NCBI GenBank assembly: GCA_943789165.1
Contig: CALSTB010000001.1
Span: 145,113-209,112 of the forward strand
Direction of reading: 5' to 3'
Length of the DNA: 64,000 bases
Origin: an uncultured Bacteroidia bacterium
GTDB taxonomy: Bacteria > Bacteroidota > Bacteroidia > NS11-12g > UBA9320
The position numbers and the translations under genes are program-made. Below, piece by piece: positions 8,744 to 15,977 of this stretch. A model generated the notes under the pieces. That model was given only the letters and a program-made list of their open reading frames with translations. It did no database searches and was not told the origin of the DNA. Every line of letters begins with the position of its first letter. The stretch's first letter is position 1.

Positions 8744-9772
8744 ATGAAAACAATTTTAGTGATTGAAGACCACGAAGAAATTCGTGAAAACCTAAGCGAA
8801 ATTCTTGAACTGGATGGTTATTCTGTTCTCAAAGCAGCTGATGGTAAAATTGGTGTATCCGTTGCACAGCAAGAACTTCCTGACCTGATTCTATGTGACA
8901 TAATGATGCCGAATCTTGATGGGTACGGGGTATTGCATATGTTAAGTCGAAATCCACAAACCATGCGGATCCCGTTTATTTTCCTTACTGCTAAAGCAGA
9001 AAAGATAGACATTAGAAAAGGCATGAGCTTGGGAGCAGATGACTACATCGTAAAACCTTTTGATGAAACAGATTTGTTGTCTGCAGTTGAAAACCGACTT
9101 AAGAAATTTGACTTAATCCAAGACGGAAGTCAAAAAGCCAAAGCGGCGACCAAACCTGATAACGAGTTGTTCCCCAATGGTTATTTGAAAAACTACAACA
9201 AGAAGGACTTGGTCTATCACGAAGGTGAAACGCCTACCCATGTGTATCAGTTACTCAGCGGTAAATTGAAGTTGACACGTTTGAGCGATGATGGAAAGGA
9301 AATGGTTCTGGATTTATTAAAGCCTGGCGACTATTTTGGTTATTGGTCAGTGTTACAAAAACAAACAACAACAGAAAGTGCAGAAGCACTGGAACCTTCT
9401 CAAGTAATGTTAATTCCAACCGCCGACTTTATGGATGTCGTGGAACATGAAAACAACATTGCTTCAAAGTTTATTCGCCTTTTAAGCAACAACTTGCTTG
9501 CACAGCAATATAAAATCGTAGAACTAGCTTATAACTCCGTTCGAAAACGTGTAGCGAGTGCGCTGATTCAGCTAGCCGACAAGTATACTGACGATCCAAG
9601 TAAACCCTTTAGCATGGCCGTTTCCAGAGAAACGCTTGCAGGCATAGCTGGTACATCTGTTGAATCTGCCATCAGAATGCTGTCCGAATTTAAAGCGGAT
9701 GGTTTGGTTGAAGTGGATAAGGCTACGATTACGGTAACCCAATACGATAAGCTGAAGAACGCTCCTTATTAA
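8744..9772 (+). CDS. Receiver-CRP/FNR fusion transcription regulator
   Basis: About 342 residues: an N-terminal receiver (acidic IEDHEE, phospho-acceptor Asp in LILCDIMMP, switch Thr in FLTAKA, Lys in DDYIVKPF), then a cyclic-nucleotide-binding-type beta roll (YHEGETPTHVYQLLSGKLKLTR, GDYFGYWSVL), and a C-terminal HTH_Crp (SRETLAGIAGTSVESAIRML). No N-terminal cysteine cluster is present, so it is not an Fe-S FNR. Input should come from phosphotransfer by the preceding PAS kinase. This merges FixJ-like (receiver) and FixK-like (CRP) roles in one protein. An ATG nine bases earlier (8735) overlaps the kinase stop and is an alternative start. The stop TAA is shared head-to-head with glsB in TTAA. 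Confidence 0.88.
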   Translation: MKTILVIEDHEEIRENLSEILELDGYSVLKAADGKIGVSVAQQELPDLILCDIMMPNLDGYGVLHMLSRNPQTMRIPFIFLTAKAEKIDIRKGMSLGADDYIVKPFDETDLLSAVENRLKKFDLIQDGSQKAKAATKPDNELFPNGYLKNYNKKDLVYHEGETPTHVYQLLSGKLKLTRLSDDGKEMVLDLLKPGDYFGYWSVLQKQTTTESAEALEPSQVMLIPTADFMDVVEHENNIASKFIRLLSNNLLAQQYKIVELAYNSVRKRVASALIQLADKYTDDPSKPFSMAVSRETLAGIAGTSVESAIRMLSEFKADGLVEVDKATITVTQYDKLKNAPY

Positions 9773-10704
9773 CTTGGACTATACGTGTCGACGTGTCTTT
9801 CCTTTTTGGATGGATAAATGTCGGCGATGGTAATGAGTATCCCGGTTTCTTCTACGCTTCCAAAATCATCATTTATGGCTGTTCCGAACACTTTCATAGT
9901 CGGTGACAACTGCATGTAATTGTTAATCAATGGTGGAATGTTTTCCTCTCTTGATCGCACAAATTTGGTTAGAGTTTTATGCCCTTCTTTAAAATCTAGT
10001 CCGTTCAGTTCCTCAACAAATTCACTTAAATCTGACTGCATTACCAAACCTTCCTTCGGTTTTACCAATCCAATTGTATCAGGAAAATACATTTCCATGA
10101 ACGTGAGAATAGCATCTCTGGCCATCACATCGAAATTGGTATACATCGTTACTTTGCCGAAAAAATGCTTGATATGTGGATTGTCTACAGTGATTGCTCC
10201 CAAACCGTCCCACAGGTTGTCAAGGGAAAATATCCCTTTCCGAGACCCAGTACTAGGTTGAAAATTTGGCTGAACCCAGCTGCGACCTAACTCTATGGTT
10301 TCAGATAAAAACTGAGAAATAAATGTTTCTGAGAAGTCGAAATAATGCGCTGTAGAAAGCTCCAAAGGATTCGTGTTGACAATTTTAGAACAATCAATAA
10401 AACGATAGCCTCCAATTATTTCTTGTGCTTCCGGCGCCCACAAGATAAGCTGTTCATAGCAGTGTTCTGAAGTGTCAAATTCGTCAATATCGAGTGGTTC
10501 CCCAGTACCTCCTCCGGCTGATGCGAAGGTCAATTCTCTTAATCGTCCAATTTCCCTCATGACCATCGGACTGTTGTGGTGATTAACAATATATATTTCG
10601 TTCCCCCCCTTGTTTGTTGTACGCACAAACCGGTCTGCTGTCAGCTCAGCTTTTAAAACCTCTAATGGTATTGGATCTATGATATACTCTAATGATTTAC
10701 TCAT
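9769..10704 (-). CDS. glsB: GlsB/OlsB-like amino-acid N-acyltransferase
   Basis: GNAT-fold acyltransferase (311 aa) of the OlsB/hemolysin type. It is expected to transfer a 3-hydroxyacyl chain from acyl-ACP to the amino group of glycine (GlsB) or ornithine (OlsB), the first step of bacterial aminolipid synthesis. Visible family features are VREIGRLRELTFASAGGGTG-type text near residue 50 (MREIGRLRELTF), IIGGYRFIDCSK, ETIELGRSWVQPNFQP and GLGAITVDNPHIKHFFGKVTMY. It overlaps the downstream end of glsA by 8 bp. In Bacteroides an adjacent N-/O-acyltransferase pair makes glycine lipids, which supports the gls naming; the amino-acid substrate itself cannot be read from sequence. Confidence 0.75.
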   Translation of the reverse strand: MSKSLEYIIDPIPLEVLKAELTADRFVRTTNKGGNEIYIVNHHNSPMVMREIGRLRELTFASAGGGTGEPLDIDEFDTSEHCYEQLILWAPEAQEIIGGYRFIDCSKIVNTNPLELSTAHYFDFSETFISQFLSETIELGRSWVQPNFQPSTGSRKGIFSLDNLWDGLGAITVDNPHIKHFFGKVTMYTNFDVMARDAILTFMEMYFPDTIGLVKPKEGLVMQSDLSEFVEELNGLDFKEGHKTLTKFVRSREENIPPLINNYMQLSPTMKVFGTAINDDFGSVEETGILITIADIYPSKKERHVDTYSPS

Positions 10705-11527
10705 TTGCCGATTTTAATCTATACACCTTTTCCTTAACCCACTGAGCCCAATTTTTGTCTGTTCGACTCGTATCAAAAGTATTGGCGTTGATTGGCTGTC
10801 CAAATGTAATACGAATGGCTTTATTCTTTTGTTTGAACAACTCGTTTACCAAAAAAAACATTTCAAGGTTTACCTTAATTCCTAGCCAAGTTCTCAGTTT
10901 CGATACTCGATAAAAAAAGGGACTAAGTCGACCATCTAAGTACACTGGAACAACTGGTTTGTTATATTTCTTCGATTGCGTGATAAATGTTTTCTTCCAT
11001 TCTAAATCGACAATTTCATTACCCACTTTGCGACTAACCATTCCCGCAGGAAACACAAACACGGCGTTGTCTGAAGCAAACAAAGCATCCACTTCTTTTA
11101 ATGAACTCTTCACGTTTGCACCATGTTTATCAACCCCAACGAACAACCCCTTAAGGTTTTCGAGTGTTAACAGGATATCGTTTACTATAAATTTTATATC
11201 GGTTCTAAATTCGCTCATGACAGACACCAGAGACATCGCGTCCATACCGCCGAGTGGATGATTCACGACAAAAATAGCACCACCACTTAACGGTATGTTT
11301 TCAGTGCCTACCGGTTGTAGTTTAAGATTAAACCTATCTACGATTTCAAGACAGAATGCCTCATTTTGTAGGTCTTTGTTTTCCTCGATTATTTTATTGA
11401 TTTCTTCCTGATGCAGGATTCGTTTTAGATAAGAAATGACAAACTTGGGTAAGCGCTTTAAAAGCTTTTCATTTTTGGACGCAACTATCCTTTCAACATC
11501 TACAAACTTCTTACTCATAAACTGCAC
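10697..11527 (-). CDS. glsA: GlsA/OlsA-like lysolipid O-acyltransferase
   Basis: PlsC-fold acyltransferase of 276 residues, predicted to esterify the hydroxyl of the monoacyl aminolipid made by GlsB. The acyltransferase motif reads VVNHPLGGMD, that is His-x5-Asp rather than the textbook His-x4-Asp of PlsC. I recall the NHPLGG form from the hemolysin-like subgroup in Bacteroidota. Later blocks FVFPAGMVSRK and KPVVPVYLDGRLS match PlsC blocks III and IV. No clear signal peptide. An in-frame ATG three codons in (11518) is an alternative start. It precedes glsB in the same transcript. Function by family and context. Confidence 0.75.
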   Translation of the reverse strand: MQFMSKKFVDVERIVASKNEKLLKRLPKFVISYLKRILHQEEINKIIEENKDLQNEAFCLEIVDRFNLKLQPVGTENIPLSGGAIFVVNHPLGGMDAMSLVSVMSEFRTDIKFIVNDILLTLENLKGLFVGVDKHGANVKSSLKEVDALFASDNAVFVFPAGMVSRKVGNEIVDLEWKKTFITQSKKYNKPVVPVYLDGRLSPFFYRVSKLRTWLGIKVNLEMFFLVNELFKQKNKAIRITFGQPINANTFDTSRTDKNWAQWVKEKVYRLKSANE

Positions 11528-11670
11528 AGCGAATTTAAGATATTAAGCCCGAGATTGCACCTATATGCTAACTGATATGTCCCTCTCAAAAGGGAAAAAA
11601 GAGCCGGTTTATTTGCCTTTAAAAATTAAAAGTACAAGTTGCGATTTGGTCCCTGTGTGTAGTACTATCC

Positions 11671-11703
11671 CCTCCTAACGTATAATTTTTACCTCCCAAC
11701 GTA
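11671..11703. repeat. Near-identical 12-bp direct repeats 21 bp apart
   Basis: CCTCCTAACGTA (11671-11682) and CCTCCCAACGTA (11692-11703) differ at one base and are offset by exactly 21 bp, two helical turns. They flank an AT-rich TATAATTTTT block that could be a degenerate -7 element. They lie 65-97 bp upstream of the acetyltransferase-galE operon and look like paired binding sites for a regulator. Confidence 0.4.
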
Positions 11704-11767
11704 GCTCATCTAAAAACGCTTTCAATTTTCTTTGGCAGACAAATTAGATTCGACTTCCTTTGTGCTA

Positions 11768-12343
11768 ATGGATTACTTTGCTCATGAAACAGCAGTCATT
11801 GACGACGGTTGCACCATTGGTGCGGGCACAAAAGTGTGGCATTTTAGTCACTTGATGACTGGCTGCAAACTAGGTCAAAACTGTAATGTCGGTCAAAACG
11901 TCGTGATCAGTCCAGATGTGGTGTTAGGCAACAATGTAAAAGTGCAAAACAATGTGAGCATCTATACTGGTGTTACCTGCGAAGACGATGTTTTCTTAGG
12001 TCCGAGCATGGTATTTACGAACGTAGTAAACCCGCGAAGCGCAGTCAATAGAAGAGGTGACTTCCTCAAAACAGTGGTCCGAAAAGGAACAAGCATCGGC
12101 GCTAACGCTACCATCGTTTGTGGCAATGATCTTGGAGCATATAGTTTTATTGGAGCTGGAACAGTGATTACTAAAGAAGTACCTGCTTTTGCTTTAATGG
12201 TTGGTAATCCAGGAAAGCAAATTGGCTGGATGAGCAAGTTCGGGCATCGGTTAGAATTCGATTCTTCAGGAAACGCAACCTGCCCCGAAAGTGGTGAAGT
12301 ATATAAATTCGAAAACAATCAAGTGCATTGTATAGATGGGTAA
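11768..12343 (+). CDS. WbpD-like sugar N-acetyltransferase (left-handed beta-helix)
   Basis: About 191 residues built of hexapeptide repeats (VIDDGCTIGAGTKVWHFSHL, IGANATIVCGNDLGAYSFIG) with FTNVVNPRSAVNRR and the C-terminal GNPGKQIGWMSK. This is the pattern of WbpD/WlbB, which acetylates UDP-2-acetamido-3-amino-2,3-dideoxy-glucuronate for O-antigen or capsule sugars. The exact sugar is inferred. An in-frame TTG at 11732 would add twelve residues that do not belong to the helix, so the ATG at 11768 is chosen. It overlaps the start of galE by 8 bp, which points to shared nucleotide-sugar metabolism. The short Cys-containing C-terminal tail (NATCPESG) is usual in this subgroup. Confidence 0.78.
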   Translation: MDYFAHETAVIDDGCTIGAGTKVWHFSHLMTGCKLGQNCNVGQNVVISPDVVLGNNVKVQNNVSIYTGVTCEDDVFLGPSMVFTNVVNPRSAVNRRGDFLKTVVRKGTSIGANATIVCGNDLGAYSFIGAGTVITKEVPAFALMVGNPGKQIGWMSKFGHRLEFDSSGNATCPESGEVYKFENNQVHCIDG

Positions 12344-13343
12344 AATATTAGTTACAGGCGGTTTGGGATATATCGGAAGTCACACAACGGTTGAACTTCT
12401 ACAGTTGGGATACGAGGTTGTGGTTGTTGACAATCTAACTAATACAACCTTAGATGTACAAGATAGAATTCTGCAAATCACAGGAAAGTCGTTCGCTTTT
12501 TACCAAGTCGATGTGTGTGACACGGATCAACTGATGACGGTTTTCGAAAAAGAATCAATTTCTGGCGTCATCCATTTTGCCGCTTATAAGGCAGTTGGTG
12601 AGTCGGTTGAGAAACCGGTTGAATATTATCATAACAATGTTTCAGGACTGATATCACTTTTGAGTTGTACAAAAAAACATAACGTTCATTCAATCGTTTT
12701 TTCTTCTTCGTGCACCGTTTATGGTGATACCAAACTAAGTCCGATTACCGAAGAGCATCCAATTGTTGAGGCGATATCTCCATACGGAACGACCAAAATA
12801 ATAGGTGAACAAATATTAAAGGATTATGCCAATTTCTCTGAAGCACGTGTTGTTTGCTTGCGATACTTTAATCCGGTAGGTGCTCATTCATCCGCATTAA
12901 TTGGTGAACTTCCGTTGGGCGTCCCAAGTAATCTGATTCCATATGTAACACAAACAGCAGCAGGTATACGAGAAAAACTGACCATTTTTGGCAATGATTA
13001 CAACACCCCAGACGGCACCAATATTCGAGATTTTATCCATGTAGTCGATTTGGCTCAAGCTCACGTGAAAGCCATTGAATACAGCCCAAACATGAACATG
13101 TCTTTTGACGTTTTCAATTTAGGAACAGGTAAAGGTCATTCGGTTACTGAAGTTGTAGAAGCTTTTGAACGCGTAAATAACTTAAAACTCAATTACGCCT
13201 ATGGCGAAAGAAGGGCTGGTGACGTCGAGCAAATTTGGGCAGATGCAACAAAAGCTAAAAAATTGTTAGGGTGGAAAACCACTATTGAACTAGACGAAAT
13301 GATGCGCTCATCTTGGGCATGGCAAAAGCAGCTTGCCAATTAA
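12336..13343 (+). CDS. galE: UDP-glucose 4-epimerase
   Basis: SDR-family enzyme interconverting UDP-glucose and UDP-galactose (and often the GlcNAc forms). The NAD-binding GGLGYIG is at residues 8-14, DNLTN follows beta-2, the FAAYKAVGES block is intact, and the catalytic Ser (SSSCTVYG, ~124) and YxxxK (Tyr150-Lys154) are present. The LRYFNPVGAH and NLGTGKGHSV blocks complete the family pattern. Length of 335 is normal. It is the second gene of a two-gene operon with the acetyltransferase. Its TAA stop is shared through TTAA with the convergent UbiA-like gene. Confidence 0.93.
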   Translation: MGKILVTGGLGYIGSHTTVELLQLGYEVVVVDNLTNTTLDVQDRILQITGKSFAFYQVDVCDTDQLMTVFEKESISGVIHFAAYKAVGESVEKPVEYYHNNVSGLISLLSCTKKHNVHSIVFSSSCTVYGDTKLSPITEEHPIVEAISPYGTTKIIGEQILKDYANFSEARVVCLRYFNPVGAHSSALIGELPLGVPSNLIPYVTQTAAGIREKLTIFGNDYNTPDGTNIRDFIHVVDLAQAHVKAIEYSPNMNMSFDVFNLGTGKGHSVTEVVEAFERVNNLKLNYAYGERRAGDVEQIWADATKAKKLLGWKTTIELDEMMRSSWAWQKQLAN

Positions 13344-14230
13344 AAAAACTGTTTCTGAACAAGAAGATACCAGACCAAACCTGGCACCAGGAATACAAAA
13401 TCACCCCAAAAACGGTATCGTTCATTTATGGCAAAACGCTCTTCTTGGATATAAATAACCAATAAGATATTGAACATGATTAGTAATGAGATACTTATTG
13501 GCAATTTGACTGGACTCATGATTAAAAAAGTCCAACACGTGAAACACACAAAAGCTGCAGCCAGCATGTACAGGATGACAGACTTCGTTTTTTCAATACC
13601 CCATTGAATCGCAGCTGAAACTAAGTTGTTTTTCTGGTCGTTCTCATAGTCGTACAACGAGAATAAAAGCAAATTGGTGTAGTTGATAAATACCATGCTT
13701 AACACCATCAAAATGCCGTGAAAAGAAAAGGTCATATTCCCAGATATGCCAGGCAACACCACCATTCCAAACGCAACGATGATGGATACAAAAAACTCTT
13801 TTGGTAACAAGATGCTTTTTGACTTTAGCCAATGAACCAATAGAAAATAAACTCCTACACCAAGTCCCATCATTACCCCAGCATAAAGCATTTTTTGAGG
13901 TAAAAATGCCACAGCCACATAGGCATTAAACAAGGTCAAAGCCGCAATAGTCGGCAATATTGATTTCCTATAATTATAGTGAATTAAGTGACGCACAGAA
14001 ACGGATTGTTCTTTCAGTTTCAATCCATCGAGCACGTGATCTAAGGTATATATAATCCAAATCGTTGCAGCGAGTAACCAATAAAACGAAAGGCCTAAGT
14101 TGGCCTTATAAATTTGCCCAAAGAAATAGGAAGTGGAAATAGATCCAGCAACAACCAATAAAGAAAAACAATTAATAAACTCCGTTACGCTTAACTCAGA
14201 AATGCGCAAATTGGAACGAGAAGAAGTCAT
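13340..14230 (-). CDS. UbiA-like membrane prenyltransferase homologue
   Basis: 296-residue integral membrane protein with about eight hydrophobic segments. Two acidic motifs are placed as in the UbiA superfamily: YTLDHVLDG (Asp64, Asp68; DxxxD) after the second helix and LYDYENDQKN (Asp194, Asp198; DxxxD) mid-protein. These would bind Mg-diphosphate of an isoprenoid donor. The leading Asn of the classical NDxxDxxxD motif is replaced, so the acceptor and product cannot be named, and a diverged function is possible. It lies downstream of nfuA and mrp with a 4-bp gap, so it is probably co-transcribed with the Fe-S genes. Confidence 0.6.
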   Translation of the reverse strand: MTSSRSNLRISELSVTEFINCFSLLVVAGSISTSYFFGQIYKANLGLSFYWLLAATIWIIYTLDHVLDGLKLKEQSVSVRHLIHYNYRKSILPTIAALTLFNAYVAVAFLPQKMLYAGVMMGLGVGVYFLLVHWLKSKSILLPKEFFVSIIVAFGMVVLPGISGNMTFSFHGILMVLSMVFINYTNLLLFSLYDYENDQKNNLVSAAIQWGIEKTKSVILYMLAAAFVCFTCWTFLIMSPVKLPISISLLIMFNILLVIYIQEERFAINERYRFWGDFVFLVPGLVWYLLVQKQFF

Positions 14231-14234
14231 TTGA

Positions 14235-14468
14235 CTATACTTCAGCTACGACTTCTTTTACTTCTGGATAGATTCGACGAATGCTTTCTTCGATACCCGC
14301 CTTCATTGTGATGTGACTGATTTCACAACTACTGCAAGCCCCTAACAACTTCAACCTTACCACGTCGTCAACTACATCAAGTAGTTCAACATCGCCTCCG
14401 TCAGCTTTTAAGAACGGCCTTATGTTGTTTAAAGCCTCTTCAATCTTAGCAATTGTATCGTTATTCAA
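14235..14468 (-). CDS. NifU C-terminal-type Fe-S scaffold
   Basis: A 77-residue stand-alone Nfu domain. IRPFLKADGGDVELLDV and LLGACSSCEISHITMKAGIE contain the CxxC (Cys45, Cys48) that binds a bridging [4Fe-4S] cluster between two subunits for delivery to apo-proteins. The NfuA N-terminal degenerate A-type domain is absent, which is usual for this short form. It directly follows the Mrp-family ATPase gene, another Fe-S carrier, so both probably act in cytoplasmic cluster transfer. Confidence 0.88.
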   Translation of the reverse strand: MNNDTIAKIEEALNNIRPFLKADGGDVELLDVVDDVVRLKLLGACSSCEISHITMKAGIEESIRRIYPEVKEVVAEV

Positions 14469-14495
14469 GGTGCTATATTATTATTCGAATTTACG

Positions 14496-15557
14496 TTAAT
14501 TTGAGTTACCAGCAATTCCGTTCTTTATCGCTACTTGTCTGGCTAATTCACCTGCCAACAGATTGTACGCTTTCCGCACCTCTTCGTTTTCGCCAAGCGC
14601 TACTCCATTGTCTCCAGATTCTCTAATAGCTTCAACAATAGGAATTTGACCTAATAATGGAAGCTTAAACTGATCGGCCAGTTGTTTACCACCATCTTTA
14701 CCAAATAGGTAGTACTTTTTATCAGGCTGATCGATTGGAGTGAAATAACTCATATTTTCAACGATACCGAAAACCGGCACATTGATATTGGGATTTAAAA
14801 ACATGTTCACTGCTTTTTTACAGTCCGCCAAAGCCACCGTTTGAGGTGTAGTAACGACTACCGCTCCTGAAACTGGTACCTGCTTAACAATGGTTAAATG
14901 GATGTCGCCCGTTCCTGGAGGTAAATCTAAAATTAGATAATCCAGTTCTCCCCAATTCACGTCCGTTGTAAACTGCTTGATAGCTGATGATGCCATAGGT
15001 CCTCGCCATACAATGGCTTGACTTTCATCCACCAAAAACCCTATAGATATTACCTTGATTCCATCTTTAACCAGTGGCTCCATTTTTCCATCCACCTGAC
15101 CAGGTTTCTGCCCTTGTAATCCAAACATCGTCGGCATGCTTGGCCCATATATGTCTGCATCTAAAACACCCACAGAAGCTCCTGTGTTAGCTAAACTTCT
15201 AGCTAAGTTGACGGCTACAGTTGATTTCCCAACACCGCCTTTCCCACTAGCTACTGCGATAATGTTTTTCACACCTGGCAGTACATCCTTTTCTTCACGA
15301 CTCGTAGTCACCCTACTCGTCATGTTTGGAACAACGTCTAGTTCTTTCGAAACAAAATGCTTTACGGCGTTAATACACGCGTTTTGAATCATATCCTTCA
15401 TTGGACATGCTGGAGTCGTCAACTCAACATCAAAACGCACTTTAGTCGCCTCGATTTCAATATTCTTAATCATGTTTAACGTCACCAAATCTTTTTTTAG
15501 ATCTGGATCGTCTACATGGCTTAATGCCTCTAATATGGCTTCTTTAGTTACACTCAT
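14496..15557 (-). CDS. apbC: Mrp/ApbC-family P-loop ATPase, Fe-S carrier
   Basis: 353 residues: an N-terminal DUF59/MIP18 domain (residues ~4-85, VDDPDLKKDLVTLNMI, TTPACPMKD) and a C-terminal MinD-like ATPase with deviant Walker A SGKGGVGKS, DADIYGPSMP and LDLPPGTGDIHLT. The family loads [4Fe-4S] clusters onto apo-proteins. The CxxC usually found after ENMSYFT in ApbC/Nbp35 is missing here; the stretch reads ENMSYFTPIDQPDKKYY. I recall the same form in other Bacteroidota, so cluster binding must use other ligands. The gene overlaps the upstream small membrane-protein gene by ATGA and precedes the Nfu gene. Confidence 0.9.
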   Translation of the reverse strand: MSVTKEAILEALSHVDDPDLKKDLVTLNMIKNIEIEATKVRFDVELTTPACPMKDMIQNACINAVKHFVSKELDVVPNMTSRVTTSREEKDVLPGVKNIIAVASGKGGVGKSTVAVNLARSLANTGASVGVLDADIYGPSMPTMFGLQGQKPGQVDGKMEPLVKDGIKVISIGFLVDESQAIVWRGPMASSAIKQFTTDVNWGELDYLILDLPPGTGDIHLTIVKQVPVSGAVVVTTPQTVALADCKKAVNMFLNPNINVPVFGIVENMSYFTPIDQPDKKYYLFGKDGGKQLADQFKLPLLGQIPIVEAIRESGDNGVALGENEEVRKAYNLLAGELARQVAIKNGIAGNSN

Positions 15558-15862
15558 TTTGTTGGTTTTTTACCAATCATTCGAAGGTTCATTTTTTTAA
15601 TAAACCACCAAAAAAACTTGCTTTCTCGAAACAAACTTCCAACTGCAAGCAGCATTATTTGGTAGATGAAATAAATAGAAACCCATTTGACAATGATTGC
15701 AAGTGTCCGATTGGCTATGTCTATGTCGAAAAAATGGAATAAGCCTTTTCTTACAAACAAGGTTGCCGTGCCGGTTATCGCAAATACGACAAAGATTATC
15801 GTCATCCGTGCGTCGCTTTCGATTCCCCATTTAACTTTAAGTTTTTCCCAAACCTTTTTCAC
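15554..15862 (-). CDS. Small membrane protein, DUF6787-like
   Basis: 102 residues with a basic N-terminus (KVWEKLKVKWGI) followed by two or three hydrophobic helices and a C-terminal basic tail (SKFFWWFIKKMNLRMIGKK). This matches the layout of small Bacteroidota membrane proteins placed in DUF6787, but the assignment is from memory. No catalytic motif is visible. It overlaps the start of the Mrp ATPase gene (ATGA), so it is translated together with that gene; a role in Fe-S metabolism is only suggested by position. Confidence 0.55.
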   Translation of the reverse strand: MKKVWEKLKVKWGIESDARMTIIFVVFAITGTATLFVRKGLFHFFDIDIANRTLAIIVKWVSIYFIYQIMLLAVGSLFRESKFFWWFIKKMNLRMIGKKPTK

Positions 15863-15977
15863 GTTGCGAAGTTAATTACCTATCTACTATTAACAGAGAT
15901 AATATGAGATAGTTTCACTTTAATCGAAGTTGTAATATCAAGATAGTTTTCTTTTGTATCTTTCGTCTTTACACCTT

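Noticed and set aside
8744..9772. Fe-S FNR oxygen sensor
   Set aside because: The N-terminal cysteine cluster of FNR is absent; the domain order is receiver-CRP, so the sensor is the kinase.
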